Of a DNA stretch of 64,000 nt, positions 19,284-32,154 are shown piece after piece. The stretch comes from Mycobacteriales bacterium. GTDB lineage: Bacteria > Actinomycetota > Actinomycetes > Mycobacteriales > SCTD01. Made by a program: the position numbers and the translations under genes. The notes beneath the pieces were generated by a model. It searched no databases and had not been told where the DNA came from. It saw only the letters and a program-made list of their open reading frames with translations. Within the stretch, counting starts at the first letter, position 1, and every line of letters starts with the position of its first letter. Location of the stretch: NCBI GenBank assembly GCA_030697205.1, contig JAUYQP010000015.1:1-64000 (forward strand). The letters run 5' to 3'.

Positions 19284-21395
19284 ATGGATCCGCGCGCGTG
19301 GCCCGGGAGACCGACCCCGCTGGGTGCGACCTGGGACGGCGAGGGCACCAACGTCGCGGTCTTCAGCCACGGCGCCGAGGCGGTCGACGTGTGCCTGTTC
19401 GACGACGACGGCCGCGAGACGCGCATCCCGCTCGAGGAGACGACCTTCCACGTCTGGCACGGCTACCTGCCCCACGTCGGGCCGGGGCAGCGCTACGGCT
19501 TCCGCGTCGACGGTCCCTTCGACCCGGGCAGCGGGCTTCGCTACAACCCGAGCAAGCTGCTGCTCGACCCCTACGCGCGCGCCATCGAGGGCGACTTCCG
19601 GTCGGTGCCGGAGACCCGCGGGTCGATGCCAGACCGCGACGGCACGCAGGACCACCGCGACAGCGCGCCCTACGTCCCGCGCTCGGTGGTCGTGCACGAC
19701 GCCTTCCCGTGGGGCGACGACGTCCGCCCGCAGACCCCCTGGCCCGACACCGTCGTCTACGAGCTCCACGTCAAGGGCTTCACCGCCTCCCACCCCGGCG
19801 TGCCCGAGCACCTGCGCGGCACCTACGCCGGTCTCGCCCACCCCGCCGCTGTCGAGCACCTCGTCTCGCTCGGGGTGACGGCGGTCGAGCTGATGCCGGT
19901 GCACCACTTCGTCTCCGAGCCGCACCTGCAGGCCCGTGGGCTCAGCAACTACTGGGGCTACAACTCGATCGGCTACTTCGCGCCGCACGCGGCCTTCTCC
20001 GCCGGCGGCAGCCGCGGCGAGCAGGTCCGCGAGTTCAAGGCGATGGTGCGCGCGCTGCACGCGGCCGGCATCGAGGTCCTGCTCGACGTCGTCTACAACC
20101 ACACCGCCGAGGGCGACCAGGGCGGGCCCACGCTCGCCTTCCGCGGCCTCGACAACCCGACCTACTACCGCCTCGAGGCGGACCGCTCGCACTACCGGGA
20201 CTACACCGGCTGCGGCAACACCCTCGACGTCCGCTCACCCCACGTCCTGCAGCTCATCATGGACTCGCTGCGCTACTGGGTCACCGAGATGCACGTCGAC
20301 GGCTTCCGCTTCGACCTCGCCTCCGCACTGGCCCGCTCCTTCCACGACGTCGACAAGCTCTCGGCCTTCTTCGACGTCATCCAGCAGGACCCGGTCATCA
20401 GCCAGGTCAAGCTCGTCGCCGAGCCGTGGGACGTCGGCGAGGGCGGCTACCAGGTCGGCGAGTTCCCGCCGCTGTGGACCGAGTGGAACGGCAAGTACCG
20501 CGACACCGTCCGCGACGTGTGGCGCGGCTCGAAGGTCGGCGTCCGCGACCTGGCCTACCGGCTCTCGGGCTCCTCCGACCTCTACGCCGACGACGGCCGC
20601 CGCCCCTACGCCTCCATCAACTTCGTGACCGCCCACGACGGCTTCACCCTGCGCGACCTCACGTCCTACGACCACAAGCACAACGAGGCCAACGGCGAGG
20701 ACGGCCGCGACGGCGAGTCCCACAACCTTTCCTGGAACTGCGGCGTCGAGGGCGAGACCGACGACCCGGCCGTCAACACGCTGCGCCGCCGTCAGGCCCG
20801 CAACCTCCTGACGACGCTGCTGCTGTCGACCGGCGTCCCGATGCTGACGATGGGCGACGAGGTTCGTCGCACCCAGGCCGGCAACAACAACGCCTACTGC
20901 CAGGACTCGCCCGTCTCGTGGATGCCGTGGGAGCACGACGCCGACGCGCAGGCGATGCGGCGCTGGACCGCCGCGCTGGTCGACCTGCGCCGCAGGCACC
21001 CCGTCTTCCGGCAGAACCACTTCTTCCTCGGGCGTCCCGTGGGTGACGACGGCGTCAAGGACGTCGCGTGGTTCACCTCCGCCGGCACCGAGCTCACCGA
21101 CCACGAGTGGTTCGACCCGTCGCAGCAGCTGCTCGGGATGTACCTCGACGGACGCTCCATCCGCGAGCGCGACGCCCGTGGGCAGCGCATCGTCGACGAC
21201 TCGTTCCTGGTGGTCCTCAACGCCGCCTCGCACGGCACCCGCTTCCTGCTGCCCGCGGAGCCCTGGGCGACCTCCTACGAGACCCTGCTCGACACCGCGT
21301 CGGAGGAGCCGCTTGGTGGCCGCGCCCACCGCGCCGGTGCCCGCATCCATGTCACGGCCCGTTCCGTCGCCGTCCTGCGCGTAGCCCGCACGTAG
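19284..21395 (+). CDS. glgX: Glycogen debranching enzyme
   Basis: The roughly 703-aa GH13 isoamylase-type enzyme hydrolyses alpha-1,6 branches of glycogen limit dextrins. It has an N-terminal CBM48 domain (WPGRPTPLGATWDGEGTNVA), the barrel strands HVKGFTASHPGVP and DVVYNHTAEG, nucleophile Asp in GFRFDLASAL, acid/base Glu in VAEPWDVGEGGY and the third acid in TAHDGFTL. The ATG at 19284 is preferred because AGGA precedes it by 8 nt; another ATG at 19275 would add three residues. It heads the plus-strand end of the alpha-glucan cluster and is convergent with the transglutaminase gene 13 nt away. Confidence 0.95.
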   Translation: MDPRAWPGRPTPLGATWDGEGTNVAVFSHGAEAVDVCLFDDDGRETRIPLEETTFHVWHGYLPHVGPGQRYGFRVDGPFDPGSGLRYNPSKLLLDPYARAIEGDFRSVPETRGSMPDRDGTQDHRDSAPYVPRSVVVHDAFPWGDDVRPQTPWPDTVVYELHVKGFTASHPGVPEHLRGTYAGLAHPAAVEHLVSLGVTAVELMPVHHFVSEPHLQARGLSNYWGYNSIGYFAPHAAFSAGGSRGEQVREFKAMVRALHAAGIEVLLDVVYNHTAEGDQGGPTLAFRGLDNPTYYRLEADRSHYRDYTGCGNTLDVRSPHVLQLIMDSLRYWVTEMHVDGFRFDLASALARSFHDVDKLSAFFDVIQQDPVISQVKLVAEPWDVGEGGYQVGEFPPLWTEWNGKYRDTVRDVWRGSKVGVRDLAYRLSGSSDLYADDGRRPYASINFVTAHDGFTLRDLTSYDHKHNEANGEDGRDGESHNLSWNCGVEGETDDPAVNTLRRRQARNLLTTLLLSTGVPMLTMGDEVRRTQAGNNNAYCQDSPVSWMPWEHDADAQAMRRWTAALVDLRRRHPVFRQNHFFLGRPVGDDGVKDVAWFTSAGTELTDHEWFDPSQQLLGMYLDGRSIRERDARGQRIVDDSFLVVLNAASHGTRFLLPAEPWATSYETLLDTASEEPLGGRAHRAGARIHVTARSVAVLRVART

Positions 21396-21408
21396 CCGCC
21401 CCGCGCGG

Positions 21409-22185
21409 TCAGCGGTGGTCGTCGAGCGGCAGGGCGCCGTCGACGACGGCGGTGACCTCGACGGTGTCGAGACGCAGCCCCGCGCCGTGCGACGACAGGA
21501 ACGCCGTGTCGGCTGCGTCCCGGCCGGTCGCGATGCGGACCAGGGACTGCCGGGGCGCGAGGCGGGTCGCGTCGACGAGGCGCCAGGCACCGTCGACCAG
21601 CACCTCGGCAACCGCGTGGAAGTCCATGGGCGACAGGCCGGGGGCGTAGGCGGAGACGACGCGGGCGGGGACGTCGCGGGCGCGCAGCAGGCCGACGACG
21701 AGGTGGGCGAAGTCGCGGCACACCCCCTCGCCCGCGAGCAGCGTGTCGACGGCACCGTCAGTGACGGTGCTGCTGCCGGGCTCGTAGACGGTGCGGGCGC
21801 CGACCCAGGTCGCGACGGCGCGCACGAGCTCCATCCCGGCTGGGTGGCTGCCCCACTCGGCGGCGGCGACGGCGGCCAGCCGGTCGGACTCGGCGTAGCG
21901 GCTCGGCCGCAGGAACAGCGCGGCGTCGAGCGGCTCGACGGGCACGGGCTCGGCCGGTCCCACGACAGCGGAGTAGCGGACCGCGAGGCGACCAGGACCG
22001 GCCCGCAGCAGGTGCAGCCGTCCGCCGACGGCGGTCGCGTGCTCGACGACGTCGACCGGCCGGTGGTCGAGCTCGACGACGAGCTCCTCCTCGCGGGGGA
22101 GCCCTGCGGCGGCGACCTGCAGCTCGACGGCTGCCTCGCCGTCGAGGTCGGCCACCAGCAGGCAGCCAACCCGTCGGTCGCTCAT
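21409..22185 (-). CDS. Transglutaminase-like protease family protein
   Basis: The 258-aa protein has an N-terminal beta domain (VPVEPLDAALFLRPSRYAES) and a transglutaminase-like core with an intact Cys-His-Asp triad: C156 (GVCRDFAH), H190 (PMDFHAVAE) and D205 (RLVDATRLAP). Members act as cysteine proteases or amidases, mostly of unknown substrate. Its ATG lies 1 nt after the glgP stop, so it is translated with glycogen phosphorylase. A role in glycogen metabolism is not established; the linkage is worth noting. It is convergent with glgX. Confidence 0.88.
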   Translation of the reverse strand: MSDRRVGCLLVADLDGEAAVELQVAAAGLPREEELVVELDHRPVDVVEHATAVGGRLHLLRAGPGRLAVRYSAVVGPAEPVPVEPLDAALFLRPSRYAESDRLAAVAAAEWGSHPAGMELVRAVATWVGARTVYEPGSSTVTDGAVDTLLAGEGVCRDFAHLVVGLLRARDVPARVVSAYAPGLSPMDFHAVAEVLVDGAWRLVDATRLAPRQSLVRIATGRDAADTAFLSSHGAGLRLDTVEVTAVVDGALPLDDHR

Positions 22186-22186
22186 G

Positions 22187-24736
22187 TCACGCCGTCGCCG
22201 TCAGCCCGAGGTCGGCGTCGTCGGGCAGCGCGTCGTGGTGGGGCAGGACGCGGACGGTGTAGCCGAAGGCGCCGGCCCGCTCCATCGGCACGTCACCCTC
22301 GAAGCGCAGCAGCCCGTCGTCACCGGGCCCGGCCGGCACCAGCGAGACCGTGGTCGGGGAGCGCAGCTCGTCGGCCTCGTCGACCCGGCCGTAGACCGCC
22401 TGCACCCGCACGTCGTCGGGGCTGAGCCCACCGAGGTCGACCGTCGCGCGCACCGACAGCGTCGTGCCGACCTGCGGGGCGTCACCGACACCGAGCGCCT
22501 CGACGTGGGCGACCCGCACGGCCGGCCAGGCAGCACTGACCCGCGAGCGCCAGGCGGCGAGCTCGCGCGCGGGGGCGAAGCCGTTGCCGGCCAGGCCGCG
22601 CGAGGCCAGCGCCGCCGGGGTGTAGAGCTCGTTGACGTAGTCGCGCACCATCCGCGAGGCGAGGACCTTCGGCCCGAGCGACTGCAGGGTGTGGCGCACC
22701 ATCTCGACCCACCGCCGCGGCACTCCCTCGGCGTCGACGTCGTAGAAGCGCGCCCGGACCTGCTTCTCGACGAGCTCGTAGAACGCCGTCGCCTCGATGT
22801 CGTCGCGACGGTCGGGGTCGGTGACGCCGTCGGCGGTGGGGATCGCCCAGCCGTTCTCCCCGTCGTACATCTCGTCCCACCAGCCGTCGCGGATCGAGAG
22901 GTTGAGGCCGCCGTTCAGGGCGCTCTTCATGCCGGACGTGCCGCAGGCCTCGAGCGGGCGCAGCGGGTTGTTGAGCCACACGTCGCAGCCGCCGTAGAGG
23001 TAGCGCGCCATCCCGATGTCGTAGTCGGGCAGGAAGGCGATGCGGTGCCGCACGTCCGCGCCGTCGGCGAAGCGCACGATCTGCTGGACGAGCTCCTTGC
23101 CTCCGTCGTCGGCGGGGTGCGCCTTGCCCGCGATGACGAGCTGGATCGGCCGGTCGGGGTCCAGGAGCAGCGCCCGCAGCCGGTCGGGGTCACGGAGCAT
23201 GAGGGTCAGTCGCTTGTACGACGGGACCCTCCGCGCGAAGCCGATCGTCAGGACGTCGGGGTCGAAGGCGGTCTCGGTCCACGACAGCTCCGCGGCTGTC
23301 GACCCGCGCTGCAGCCACGACTCGCGCAGGCGTCGGCGGACCTCGTCGACGAGCCGCGCGCGCAGCAGGCGGCGGGTCTGCCAGACCTCGGAGTCGGCGA
23401 CGGACTGCACCGCCTCGAAGCCCGCGGACTCGGTGGTGATGGGACCGCCGGCGTGCTTCTCGCCCAGCTCGAACACCTCGCGCGACACCCACGTCGGCGC
23501 GTGCACGCCGTTGGTCACCGAGCTGATCGGCACCTCCTCGACGGGGAAGCCCGGCCACAGGTCGGCGAACATCCCGCGCGACACGACGCCGTGCAGCTTC
23601 GCGACGCCGTTGCGGCGCTGCGCCATCCGCAGGCCCATGTGGGCCATGTTGAAGACCGCCGGGTCCTCCTCCGCCCCGAGCTCGAGGATCCGCTCGACGG
23701 GCACCTCCGCGACCGCGTTGTCGCCGCCGAAGTAGGTGGCGATGAGCTCGCGCGGGAAGCGGTCGATGCCGGCCGGCACGGGGGTGTGGGTGGTGAAGAC
23801 CGTCCCGGCGCGGACGGCCTCCTTCGCCTCGTCGTAGGACAGGCCGTGGGCGACGAGCTCGCGGACCCGCTCGACGCCGAGGAAGCCGGCGTGGCCCTCG
23901 TTGGTGTGGAAGACCTCGGGGGCGGGCTCGCCGGTCAGCGCGGTGTAGGCGCGGATCGCACGGACGCCACCGATGCCGAGCAGCATCTCCTGGTGGAGGC
24001 GGTGGTCGGAGCCGCCTCCGTAGAGGCGGTCGGTGACCTGGCGCTCGGCGGGGGCGTTGTCCTCGACGTCGGAGTCGAGCAGCAGCAGCGGCACCCGACC
24101 GACCTGCGCCTTCCAGACCTGGGCGTGCAGGGTCCGACCACCGGGCATCCCGACAGCCACCTTGAGCGGCGAGCCGTCGGCGGCGGTGAGCAGCGACAGG
24201 GGCAGGCCGTGCGGGTCCAGCGGTGGGTAGCGCTCCTGCTGCCAGCCCTCTGCCGACAGCGACTGCTTGAAGTAGCCGGCCCGGTAGAGCAGGCCGACGC
24301 CGAGGATCGGCACGCCGAGGTCGGAGGCCGCCTTGAGGTGGTCGCCGGCGAGGATGCCGAGGCCGCCGGAGTACTGCGGCAGCACCTCGGTGATGCCGAA
24401 CTCCGGTGAGAAGTAGGCGATCGACGCGGGCGCGTCGGTCAGCGACTGGTACCAGCGCGGCGTGGTCATGTACTCGCGCAGGTCGTCGTGGGCGGCGGAC
24501 AGCCGGGCGAGGAACTCCTGGTCCGTCGCCAGCTCTGCGAGCCGCTCCGGGGCGACCTCACCGAGCAGGCGCACGGGGTCCTGCCCGACGGCCTGCCAGG
24601 TCGCCGGGTCGACCGACTCGAAGAGGTCGAGCGAGCGCGGGTGCCACGACCAGCGCAGGTTCATGACCAGCTCGGCCAGGGGCGCGAGCGGGGTCGGGAG
24701 GGCGAGCCGGACGGTGAACCTGCGGAGTGCTCTCAC
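22187..24736 (-). CDS. glgP: Alpha-glucan (glycogen) phosphorylase
   Basis: The 849-aa GT35 enzyme releases glucose-1-phosphate from alpha-1,4-glucan. Recognisable parts are the N-terminal LAELVMNLRWSWHP, SIAYFSPEFGITEVLPQYSGG, HTNEGHAGFL, the SVTNGVHAPTW motif and the PLP-binding EACGTSGMKSALNG near residue 605. It belongs to the form found in mycobacteria and other actinobacteria rather than the E. coli MalP type. GTG at 24736 is chosen because TAGGGT lies 7 nt upstream and no RBS is present; a longer frame exists but crosses the promoter region. It is divergent from glgE. Confidence 0.93.
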   Translation of the reverse strand: MRALRRFTVRLALPTPLAPLAELVMNLRWSWHPRSLDLFESVDPATWQAVGQDPVRLLGEVAPERLAELATDQEFLARLSAAHDDLREYMTTPRWYQSLTDAPASIAYFSPEFGITEVLPQYSGGLGILAGDHLKAASDLGVPILGVGLLYRAGYFKQSLSAEGWQQERYPPLDPHGLPLSLLTAADGSPLKVAVGMPGGRTLHAQVWKAQVGRVPLLLLDSDVEDNAPAERQVTDRLYGGGSDHRLHQEMLLGIGGVRAIRAYTALTGEPAPEVFHTNEGHAGFLGVERVRELVAHGLSYDEAKEAVRAGTVFTTHTPVPAGIDRFPRELIATYFGGDNAVAEVPVERILELGAEEDPAVFNMAHMGLRMAQRRNGVAKLHGVVSRGMFADLWPGFPVEEVPISSVTNGVHAPTWVSREVFELGEKHAGGPITTESAGFEAVQSVADSEVWQTRRLLRARLVDEVRRRLRESWLQRGSTAAELSWTETAFDPDVLTIGFARRVPSYKRLTLMLRDPDRLRALLLDPDRPIQLVIAGKAHPADDGGKELVQQIVRFADGADVRHRIAFLPDYDIGMARYLYGGCDVWLNNPLRPLEACGTSGMKSALNGGLNLSIRDGWWDEMYDGENGWAIPTADGVTDPDRRDDIEATAFYELVEKQVRARFYDVDAEGVPRRWVEMVRHTLQSLGPKVLASRMVRDYVNELYTPAALASRGLAGNGFAPARELAAWRSRVSAAWPAVRVAHVEALGVGDAPQVGTTLSVRATVDLGGLSPDDVRVQAVYGRVDEADELRSPTTVSLVPAGPGDDGLLRFEGDVPMERAGAFGYTVRVLPHHDALPDDADLGLTATA

Positions 24737-24743
24737 CCGACGG

Positions 24744-24749
24744 ACCCTA
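24744..24749 (-). promoter_or_regulatory. Candidate -10 box for leaderless glgP
   Basis: TAGGGT on the minus strand, 7 nt before the GTG at 24736. A T-rich stretch (TTTTGG at 24772-24767), 17 nt further upstream, is a possible -35. Confidence 0.5.
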
Positions 24750-24834
24750 GCCCCGAGCGGCGGTGCCCAAAACCCTCCGGGCCCACGGGTTGCATCCGAG
24801 ACGCTCCGCGACGTTCGGACCTGGACCACCTGGG

Positions 24835-24840
24835 TACGGT
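24835..24840 (+). promoter_or_regulatory. Candidate -10 box for leaderless glgE
   Basis: TACGGT ends 7 nt before the GTG at 24848, and no RBS is present. TTCGGA at 24814-24819 is a weak -35 candidate with a 15-nt spacer. Together with the glgP box it makes a compact divergent promoter of about 110 bp. Confidence 0.48.
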
Positions 24841-24847
24841 CGGCACG

Positions 24848-26791
24848 GTGGTAGGACGCATAGCGATCTCAGACGTACGCCCGACAGTCAGCTGCGGGCG
24901 GTACCCGTCGCGCGCGGTCACCGGCGAGACGGTGACCGTCGGCGCGACGGTCTTCCGTGAGGGACACGACGCCGTCGGGTGCAACGTCGCCGTGCGCCGA
25001 CCCGACGGGACGAAGGGGTCCTTCCTGCGCATGTCCCCCGGCACGCCCGGGACCGACGCCTGGTCGGTGCCGCTGCTGCTCGACCAGGAGGGCCGCTGGT
25101 CCTTCGTCGTCGAGGCGTGGGACGACGAGCTCGGGACGTGGTGGCACGACGCGCCGCTCAAGGTCGAGGCCGGGGTCGACGTCGACCTGATGCTCGAGGA
25201 GGGCGCGCAGCTGTTCGAGCGCGCCGCCAAGGGCGCCCCCAAGGCCGACCGGGCCAGGGTCGCCGGCGTCGCGACGGTGCTGCGCGACCCCTCGCTGACC
25301 CCCGCCGAGCGCATGGCCGCAGCGACCCACGAACCGCTCGTCGCGCTGCTCGAGCAGCACCCGTTGCGGCGCCTGGTCACCAAGCACGAGGCGCGCACGA
25401 TCTGGGTCGACCGCCAGCGCGCTCTCTACGGCGCCTGGTACGAGCTCTTCCCGCGCTCGGAGGGCGCCTCCCTGGACCCGCCCCGCTCCGGCACCTTCCG
25501 CACCGCGATGGAGCGGCTGCCGGCGGTCGCCGCGATGGGCTTCGACGTCGTCTACCTCCCGCCGATCCACCCGGTCGGCAAGGTCAACCGCAAGGGACCC
25601 AACAACACCCTCACGCCGGGTCCGGACGACCCCGGCTCGCCGTGGGCGATCGGCTCCGACGAGGGCGGCCACGACGCGGTGCACCCCGACCTGGGCACGA
25701 TCGCGGACTTCGACGCCTTCGTCGCGCGCAGCCGCGAGCTCGGGATGGAGGTGGCGCTCGACCTCGCACTGCAGTGCGCCCCCGACCACCCGTGGGCCAC
25801 GGAGCACCCGGAGTGGTTCACCACCCGCGCCGACGGCTCGATCGCCTACGCCGAGAACCCCCCGAAGAAGTACCAGGACATCTACCCGGTGAACTTCGAC
25901 AACGACCCGGCAGGGCTCTACGCCGAGGTGCTGCGGGTCGTGCGCCACTGGACCGACCACGGGGTGCGCATCTTCCGCGTCGACAACCCCCACACCAAGC
26001 CGCTGGACTTCTGGGAGTGGCTGATCGAGCAGGTGAAAGCCACCGACCCCGACGTGCTCTTCCTCGCCGAGGCCTTCACGCGGCCGGCGATGATGCACGA
26101 GCTGGCCCGCATCGGGTTCACGCAGTCCTACACCTACTTCACCTGGCGCACCGGCAAGCAGGAGCTGCAGGACTACGCCCTCGAGCTGGTCGAGGCGTCG
26201 GACCACATGCGACCCAACTTCTTCGTCAACACCCCCGACATCCTGCACGCGTCGCTGCAGTACGGCGGCCCGCCGGTCTTCAAGGTCCGCGCGGTGCTCG
26301 CGGCCCTGCTCGCACCGACGTACGGCGTCTACGCCGGCTACGAGCTCTTCGAGCACGTCGCGGTCCGGCCGGGCTCCGAGGAGTACCTCGACTCCGAGAA
26401 GTACCAGTACCGGCCGCGTGACTGGGCCGCTGCGGAGGAGTCGGGCAGCAGCCTCGCGCCCTACCTCACGATGCTCAACCGGGTGCGCCGCCAGCACCCC
26501 GCGACCCACTGGATCCGCAACCTCGTCTTCCACACGACCGACTCCCCCGACGTCCTCGCCTGGAGCAAGCGCACCGGTGACGACATCGTCCTCACCGTCG
26601 TCAACCTCGACCCGCACGGAGCCCGCGAGACCATGGTGCACCTGGACATGCCCGCCCTCGGCCTCGAGTGGAGCGACAGCGTCAGGGTGAAGGACGAGGT
26701 GACCGGCGCGGTCTTCACCTGGGGCGCGGACAACTACGTCCGGCTCGACCCCTTCGTCGAGCCCGCGCACGTCCTGGTGGTGCAGCGGTGA
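24848..26791 (+). CDS. glgE: Alpha-1,4-glucan:maltose-1-phosphate maltosyltransferase
   Basis: The 647-aa GH13_3 enzyme adds maltosyl units from maltose-1-phosphate to growing alpha-glucan. After an N-terminal beta-sandwich (residues 1-110) and a helical insert, the catalytic barrel carries [22 protein letters not shown], nucleophile D379 ([12 protein letters not shown]) and acid/base E408 (FLAEAFTRP); the 29-residue spacing matches characterised GlgE. Length is normal (about 660). The start is GTG at 24848 by the leaderless promoter and family alignment of VGRIAISDV. It overlaps treS by 4 nt and heads the glgE-treS-mak-glgB operon. Confidence 0.96.
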   Translation: MVGRIAISDVRPTVSCGRYPSRAVTGETVTVGATVFREGHDAVGCNVAVRRPDGTKGSFLRMSPGTPGTDAWSVPLLLDQEGRWSFVVEAWDDELGTWWHDAPLKVEAGVDVDLMLEEGAQLFERAAKGAPKADRARVAGVATVLRDPSLTPAERMAAATHEPLVALLEQHPLRRLVTKHEARTIWVDRQRALYGAWYELFPRSEGASLDPPRSGTFRTAMERLPAVAAMGFDVVYLPPIHPVGKVNRKGPNNTLTPGPDDPGSPWAIGSDEGGHDAVHPDLGTIADFDAFVARSRELGMEVALDLALQCAPDHPWATEHPEWFTTRADGSIAYAENPPKKYQDIYPVNFDNDPAGLYAEVLRVVRHWTDHGVRIFRVDNPHTKPLDFWEWLIEQVKATDPDVLFLAEAFTRPAMMHELARIGFTQSYTYFTWRTGKQELQDYALELVEASDHMRPNFFVNTPDILHASLQYGGPPVFKVRAVLAALLAPTYGVYAGYELFEHVAVRPGSEEYLDSEKYQYRPRDWAAAEESGSSLAPYLTMLNRVRRQHPATHWIRNLVFHTTDSPDVLAWSKRTGDDIVLTVVNLDPHGARETMVHLDMPALGLEWSDSVRVKDEVTGAVFTWGADNYVRLDPFVEPAHVLVVQR

Positions 26792-28464
26792 CCCTCGAGC
26801 ACGGCGAGCTGGTCAGCCTGGAGGAGTCGCGCGACCCGCTGTGGTTCAAGCGGGCGGTCTTCTACGAGGTGCTCATCCGCGGCTTCGCCGACAGCAACGG
26901 CGACGGCACCGGCGACATCAACGGCCTGATCGGCAAGCTCGACTACCTGAAGTGGCTCGGCATCGACTGCATCTGGCTGCTGCCGATCTACCAGTCGCCC
27001 CTGCGCGACGGCGGCTACGACATCAGCGACTTCCTCACCGTGCTACCGGAGTTCGGCGACCTCGGCGACTTCGTGACGCTGGTCGACGAGGCCCACAAGC
27101 GGGGGATGCGCATCATCGCCGACCTCGTCATGAACCACTCGAGCGACGCGCACCCGTGGTTCCAGGCCTCGAGGTCGGACCCCACCGGCCCCTACGGCGA
27201 CTACTACGTCTGGTCCGACACCGACGAGCCCTACTCCGAGGCGCGCATCATCTTCGTCGACACCGAGCGGTCCAACTGGACCTTCGACGAGGTCCGCGGC
27301 CAGTACTACTGGCACCGCTTCTTCAGCCACCAACCCGACCTCAACTACGACAACCCGGCCGTGCAGGCCGAGATGATCGAGGTCCTGAAGTTCTGGCTCG
27401 ACCTCGGCATCGACGGCTTCCGGCTCGACGCCGTCCCCTACCTGTTCGAGCGCGAGGGCACCAACGGCGAGAACCTCCCGGAGACCCACGACTTCCTCAA
27501 GCGGGTCCGCAAGGAGGTCGACGCGCTCTACCCCGACCGGGTGATGCTCTGCGAGGCCAACCAGTGGCCGCAGGACGTCGTCGACTACTTCGGCGACGAC
27601 GGTGACGAGTGCCAGATGGCCTTCCACTTCCCGCTGATGCCCCGGCTGTTCATGGCCGTGCGCCGCGAGTCGCGCTACCCGATCTCGGAGATCCTCGCCA
27701 ACACCCCGCCGATCCCCGACAGCTGCCAGTGGGGCATCTTCCTGCGCAACCACGACGAGCTGACCCTCGAGATGGTCACCGACGACGAGCGCGACTACAT
27801 GTACGCGGAGTACGCCAAGGACCCGCGCATGAAGTCCAACGTCGGCATCGCGCGCCGCCTCGCGCCGCTGCTGGAGAACAGCCGCGACCAGATCGAGCTG
27901 TTCACCGGGCTGCTGCTCTCGCTGCCCGGCTCACCCGTCCTCTACTACGGCGACGAGATCGGGATGGGCGACAACATCTACCTCGGTGACCGCGACGGCG
28001 TGCGCACCCCGATGCAGTGGAACGCCGACCGCAACGCGGGCTTCTCCACCGCAGACCCGCAGCGGATGTACCTCCCGCTCATCCTCGACCCCGTCTACGG
28101 CTACCAGGCCCTCAACGTCGAGGCCCAGATGCGGTCGTCGAGCTCGCTGCTCAACTGGACCCGGCGGATGCTCGAGATCCGCAAGCAGCACCCCGTCTTC
28201 GGCCTCGGCAGCTACGAGGAGCTCGGGGGCACCAACCCGTCGGTACTCGCCTACGTCCGCGAGTTCGGCGACGACCGGGTGGTGTGCGTCAACAACCTGT
28301 CGCGCTTCCCGCAGCCGGTCGAGCTCGACCTGTCCCGCTTCGAGGGCTGCGTCCTTCGTGAGCTGTCAGGACAGGTCCCCTTCCCCAAGGTGGGCGAGCT
28401 CCCCTACCTGCTGTCGCTACCGGGCCACGCCTTCCTGTGGTTCGGGCTGGAGGCCCCGGAATGA
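26788..28464 (+). CDS. treS: Trehalose synthase (maltose alpha-D-glucosyltransferase)
   Basis: The 558-aa GH13 enzyme interconverts trehalose and maltose. It shows [28 protein letters not shown], nucleophile D214 ([10 protein letters not shown]), acid/base E256 (LCEANQWP), the [13 protein letters not shown] segment and the C-terminal beta domain ([13 protein letters not shown]). No C-terminal maltokinase fusion is present; the kinase is a separate gene directly downstream. GTG at 26788 overlaps the glgE stop by 4 nt, and the stop overlaps the kinase start by 4 nt. Confidence 0.96.
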   Translation: MTLEHGELVSLEESRDPLWFKRAVFYEVLIRGFADSNGDGTGDINGLIGKLDYLKWLGIDCIWLLPIYQSPLRDGGYDISDFLTVLPEFGDLGDFVTLVDEAHKRGMRIIADLVMNHSSDAHPWFQASRSDPTGPYGDYYVWSDTDEPYSEARIIFVDTERSNWTFDEVRGQYYWHRFFSHQPDLNYDNPAVQAEMIEVLKFWLDLGIDGFRLDAVPYLFEREGTNGENLPETHDFLKRVRKEVDALYPDRVMLCEANQWPQDVVDYFGDDGDECQMAFHFPLMPRLFMAVRRESRYPISEILANTPPIPDSCQWGIFLRNHDELTLEMVTDDERDYMYAEYAKDPRMKSNVGIARRLAPLLENSRDQIELFTGLLLSLPGSPVLYYGDEIGMGDNIYLGDRDGVRTPMQWNADRNAGFSTADPQRMYLPLILDPVYGYQALNVEAQMRSSSSLLNWTRRMLEIRKQHPVFGLGSYEELGGTNPSVLAYVREFGDDRVVCVNNLSRFPQPVELDLSRFEGCVLRELSGQVPFPKVGELPYLLSLPGHAFLWFGLEAPE

Positions 28465-29825
28465 CCGCCACTCTCGAGGACCTGCTGGCCGACTGGCTGC
28501 CGACCCAGCGCTGGTACGGCGCCAAGGGCACCGTCGTCGCGGGCGTGTCCGTCGAGCGGAGCACCTCGCTGCTCACCGAGCCCCGGGTGGACCACCTCGT
28601 CCTGCGGGTCGACTCCCCCAGCGGCGGCAGCGAGCGCTACCAGCTGCTGCTCGGCCGGCGCCGCGGCGAGGTCGAGGAGCGGCTGCAGCACGTGGTCGTC
28701 GGCGAGGTCCACGGCGACGTGCTCTACGACGCGATCCACGACCCGGTCGCTGCGACCGCCCTGCTCGAGGCGCTCGCCGGCGGGTCGACCGTCGACGCAC
28801 TGGACTTCGTCTCCGACGCCGAGCTCGACACGACGCTGGTCCCGCGGGTGCTCACCGGCGAGCAGAGCAACACCTCCGTCGTCTACGGCGACCGCTACAT
28901 CCTCAAGCTCTTCCGCCGCCTCCAGCCCGGTGCCAACCCCGACATCGAGGTGACCAAGGCGCTCGCCGACGCGGGAAGCCCCCACGTCGCGCGACCGCTC
29001 GCCTGGCTCGACACCACCCTCGACGGCACCGTCACCACGCTCGGCCTGCTGCAGGTCTTCCTGCTCGGCGCGACCGAGGGCTGGGCGACCGCGACGGCGA
29101 GCGTGCGCGACCTGCTCGCCGAGGGCGACCTGCACGCCGACGAGGTCGGCGGTGACTTCGCGGGCGAGGCAGAGCGTCTCGGCGTCGCCACCGCCGAGGT
29201 CCACGCGCTCATGGCCCGCGTGCTGCCCGCCTCCGTCGCTGGCCCCGCCGAGTCGGCGGCAACCGCGCAGCAGCTGCACGAGCGCCTCGACGCCGCACTG
29301 CTCGTCGTCCCCGAGCTGGCGCCCTTCGCCGACGACCTGCGCCGCGCCTACGACGTGGTCGCGGAGCGCACCGAGCCGGTGGCGGTCCAGCGGGTCCACG
29401 GCGACCTGCACCTCGGCCAGGTCTTGCGCACGCAGGACGGCTGGGTGCTGCTCGACTTCGAGGGCGAACCCGCCCGCCCGCTGGCCGAACGGACGGCGCT
29501 GATGTCACCGCTGCGCGACGTGGCGGGGATGCTTCGCTCCTTCGACTACGCGGCCCGCCACCTGCTGGCCGACCGCACGCACCATGGTGACGAGGTCCCC
29601 CAGCTGGCGTACCGCGCCCAGGAGTGGGCAGACCGCAACAGGGCGGCCTACTGCGACGGCTACGCCCGCGCGGCAGGCGCCGACCCCCGTGACGACCAGG
29701 CCCTCTTGCGGGCCTTCGAGCTGGACAAGGCGGTCTACGAAGTGGTCTACGAGGCGCAGAACCGGCCGACCTGGCTGCAGGTCCCGCTGTACTCCATCGA
29801 GCGCCTCGTCGGGGCGACCGCGTGA
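28461..29825 (+). CDS. mak: Maltokinase
   Basis: The 454-aa kinase (Pep2 type) phosphorylates maltose to maltose-1-phosphate, the GlgE substrate. The N-terminal cap begins [17 protein letters not shown]. The kinase core has [23 protein letters not shown] near residue 132, the catalytic loop [11 protein letters not shown] and the metal-binding [32 protein letters not shown] near the end is typical. ATG at 28461 forms ATGA with the treS stop. Together with TreS it converts trehalose to maltose-1-phosphate. Confidence 0.95.
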   Translation: MTATLEDLLADWLPTQRWYGAKGTVVAGVSVERSTSLLTEPRVDHLVLRVDSPSGGSERYQLLLGRRRGEVEERLQHVVVGEVHGDVLYDAIHDPVAATALLEALAGGSTVDALDFVSDAELDTTLVPRVLTGEQSNTSVVYGDRYILKLFRRLQPGANPDIEVTKALADAGSPHVARPLAWLDTTLDGTVTTLGLLQVFLLGATEGWATATASVRDLLAEGDLHADEVGGDFAGEAERLGVATAEVHALMARVLPASVAGPAESAATAQQLHERLDAALLVVPELAPFADDLRRAYDVVAERTEPVAVQRVHGDLHLGQVLRTQDGWVLLDFEGEPARPLAERTALMSPLRDVAGMLRSFDYAARHLLADRTHHGDEVPQLAYRAQEWADRNRAAYCDGYARAAGADPRDDQALLRAFELDKAVYEVVYEAQNRPTWLQVPLYSIERLVGATA

Positions 29826-29832
29826 GCGCCGC

Positions 29833-32151
<2,319 letters not shown>

Positions 32152-32154
32152 GGC

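Noticed and set aside
22184-24409. Long plus-strand frame opposite glgP
   Set aside because: Antisense shadow of glycogen phosphorylase with no domain of its own.
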